Shown: positions 5,894 through 7,181 of the stretch, piece after piece | Layout of the letters: each line of letters begins with the position of its first letter | How positions within the stretch are numbered: position 1 is the first letter of the stretch | From: JBBQXK01 sp038251625 | Lineage (GTDB): Bacteria > Pseudomonadota > Alphaproteobacteria > Rhodobacterales > Rhodobacteraceae | Length of the DNA stretch: 7,181 bases | Direction: 5' to 3' | NCBI GenBank assembly: GCA_038251625.1 | Contig: JBBSBE010000170.1 | Coordinates: 1 to 7,181 of the forward strand | Position numbers and translations under genes: made by a program | The notes under the pieces: generated by a model | Databases searched by the model: none | What the model saw: only the letters and a program-made list of their open reading frames with translations | Told to the model about the DNA's origin: nothing

Positions 5894-6970
5894 TCAAAGC
5901 GCCGCCATGATCGCCGCCTCGTCCGGATCGTAAAACGCCTCCTCGTCCTGACCGTCCGTCAGATCTGCCGATCCGTTGAGGAAATAGGCCCAGGCCTCGC
6001 CCGTTGCGTCGTTGGCCCAGGCACCGCCAGAGAAACCAAGCGCATGGCCTGCATGGCCGACCAAAGGCCCGGGGATGCGCGGATGATCGCGGTAAAGGGT
6101 TACGCCCGCCCCGAAAGCCGTGAAAAGCCCGCCGCAATCTTCCCCGTTCTGGCCGTCAAACACCCAGCGCGGGTATCGCTGTGCGCGCCCGACGGGATCA
6201 TCGGATGCCAGCAGACGTGCCAACCGCGCGGTTTCGATCACGGACATCCTCAGACCGGCGTGGGGTGAAAGAAGCGTGGTATCCTGCCCGATCCGGTAGC
6301 CGTCGAGCGACACGCCCCGCCCGCCGCGCCAGATCAGATCGGCCTGCCAGTCACTGCCGGGGCCATCCGCCTCGCAGGTCAGCACCGTTCCCCTGCGCTG
6401 CCAGACGGGCAGGGCCCTGCGCGGCGATACGCCCACCCAGTTGAATCCGCCCTGAATGCCTGCAGGCGCCAGCACCAGATCGCGCAGCACAGCATCGAAG
6501 CGCCGCCCCGTGATCCGCTCCAGTGCCATGCCCAACAGGATGTAGTTGAGGTTCGCATAGCGAAAGAACCCCACTTGCCCGGACCATGCGGCGGGCGTGG
6601 CGTCGATGAAGCGGGTCACCGAGGCCGGCGGGTCGACGAAATAGCCGCCGTGGTCTGTCAGCCCGGAACAATGGGACAAAAGCCGGGCAAGGGTGATTGG
6701 CGCCGGTGCGTCCCAGTCCAGGACCGTGCGTATGTCCCGGTCCAGATCGGGTTGCGTCGCCACCACCGCCCGCGCTGTTGCAGCCTTGCTGATCGAGGCA
6801 ATGCGCAGCCGCACACCCGGATCGACCAAGGCGCCGCCACCCGGTGCGACGCGCCCAAACACGCGCGCGTCCTCCCGCCCATCCGGTGAAATGCGCGCAA
6901 GGCCTCCGTTCAGGAACCGCCCGCCGGGGGCAGTCAGGGCCGCCAATCGGGCAGCAATCGTTTCGAACAC
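5894..6970 (-). CDS. Serine hydrolase, beta-lactamase/PBP superfamily (S12-like)
   Basis: A 358-residue protein with the active-site plan of class C beta-lactamase-like hydrolases. SISK (59-62) is the SxxK motif with nucleophile Ser59 and base Lys62, followed by LLSHCSGL (97-104), the widely conserved LL(S/T)H-x-SGL block. YAN (138-140) is the YxN motif. HAG (306-308) inside GHAGHALGFSGG stands for the KTG/HxG motif. Members are esterases, D-aminopeptidases, DD-peptidases and amidases, so the substrate is not predictable. I start at GTG 6970, which has AGGAG (6980-6984) nine bases upstream. The frame is open to 7108, but that part shows no conserved character. Neither start gives a signal peptide, so the enzyme is probably cytoplasmic, unlike beta-lactamases and PBPs. 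It lies 143 bases upstream of oppA on the same strand, so a role on imported peptides is possible but inferred. Confidence 0.85.
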   Translation of the reverse strand: MFETIAARLAALTAPGGRFLNGGLARISPDGREDARVFGRVAPGGGALVDPGVRLRIASISKAATARAVVATQPDLDRDIRTVLDWDAPAPITLARLLSHCSGLTDHGGYFVDPPASVTRFIDATPAAWSGQVGFFRYANLNYILLGMALERITGRRFDAVLRDLVLAPAGIQGGFNWVGVSPRRALPVWQRRGTVLTCEADGPGSDWQADLIWRGGRGVSLDGYRIGQDTTLLSPHAGLRMSVIETARLARLLASDDPVGRAQRYPRWVFDGQNGEDCGGLFTAFGAGVTLYRDHPRIPGPLVGHAGHALGFSGGAWANDATGEAWAYFLNGSADLTDGQDEEAFYDPDEAAIMAAL

Positions 6971-7076
6971 CGTCTGACGCTCCTGCCGATGTTGTTCGTT
7001 GCCTGAACTCAGTTCGCCCCGGCGTGGCCCTCTGGTCGTACCGCCCGCGATACCTTGGTCTTGCGCTTGCGGAGCC
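6971..7076 (-). other. Gap between HMA protein and serine hydrolase genes
   Basis: These 106 bases hold the hydrolase ribosome binding site (AGGAG at 6980-6984, nine bases before GTG 6970). I see no convincing promoter pair and no terminator hairpin with a U tract behind the HMA gene. The hydrolase frame remains open through the whole gap, which is common at this GC content and does not by itself indicate coding. Confidence 0.4.
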
Positions 7077-7181
7077 TCAGGCCACCATGGCCGGATAGCC
7101 TGCCGCACTTAAAGCAGACTTGATCGCCTCAACATCGTGCGTGCTTTGCACGGCCACCCTGCGCGCGCCCATGTCGAATTC
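7077..7181 (-). CDS. Heavy-metal-associated (HMA) domain protein, C-terminal fragment
   Basis: A frame enters from the right edge and ends at TGA 7077-7079, giving 34 residues. They show the second half of an HMA beta-alpha-beta-beta-alpha-beta fold: a strand RRVAVQS, a helix with VEAIKSALSAAGY, and AGYPA near the end, the usual closing motif of CopZ-like copper chaperones and the metal-binding domains of P-type ATPases. The protein ends right after the domain, so this is either a small single-domain chaperone or the tail of a longer protein. The metal-binding CxxC would lie upstream, outside the window. There is no evident functional link to the opp operon. Confidence 0.6.
   Translation of the reverse strand, partial: EFDMGARRVAVQSTHDVEAIKSALSAAGYPAMVA

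Noticed and set aside
5751..6137. Possible 129-residue N-terminal extension of OppA
   Set aside because: The extension is Arg/Gly-rich shadow of the hydrolase gene, and it would bury the clear signal peptide and the GGGAGAG ribosome binding site at 5757-5763.
6971..7108. Upstream ATG (7108) as start of the serine hydrolase
   Set aside because: It would overlap the HMA gene end, adds 46 residues without family character, and lacks a good ribosome binding site, while GTG 6970 has AGGAG.
1..7181. CRISPR arrays, tRNA or rRNA genes, defence or other novel systems
   Set aside because: No regular repeat-spacer pattern, tRNA cloverleaf or rRNA core sequence was seen by eye, and every stretch longer than about 150 bases is accounted for by a recognisable gene or IS element.

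Overview
This window looks like a GC-rich alphaproteobacterial chromosome or plasmid segment, most likely Rhodobacterales/Paracoccaceae. That rests on the GC-rich third positions, the style of the ABC transporter proteins and the insertion sequence remnants; the species cannot be named from the sequence alone. Almost every gene reads on the minus strand, so biological order runs from high to low coordinates. The window ends exactly in an EcoRI site (GAATTC, 7176-7181), so the right edge may be a cloning boundary.

Right edge to about 5894: the last 34 codons of a small heavy-metal-associated (HMA, CopZ-like) protein end at 7077. A 106-base gap follows, then a 358-residue serine hydrolase of the beta-lactamase/penicillin-binding-protein superfamily (MEROPS S12-like) with SxxK, YxN and HxG motifs and no visible export signal.

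5893 to 296: a complete oligopeptide ABC importer operon in the canonical order oppA-oppB-oppC-oppD-oppF. OppA is a secreted periplasmic binding protein with clear similarity to enterobacterial OppA, including the WCxDYNE segment that holds the aspartate binding the peptide amino terminus. OppB and OppC are the two inner-membrane permeases. OppD and OppF are the two ATPases, each with a C-terminal cysteine set like the iron-sulfur motif of this family. A strong GC hairpin separates oppA from oppB. After it the junctions are tight (4-base gap, 0-base abutment, ATGA overlap), which points to translational coupling. The importer would bind peptides in the periplasm and deliver them to the cytoplasm. 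The upstream serine hydrolase could plausibly act on an imported peptide or amide, but nothing in the sequence proves this.

Left edge, 1 to about 262: nested insertion sequence debris. The 3' end of an IS5-family element (28 transposase codons and a terminal repeat) interrupts the first codons of an IS3-family orfA, just downstream of oppF. I found no RNA genes, CRISPR array or undescribed multi-gene system. The most interesting points are the hydrolase-opp linkage, the oppA/oppB hairpin and the nested elements.
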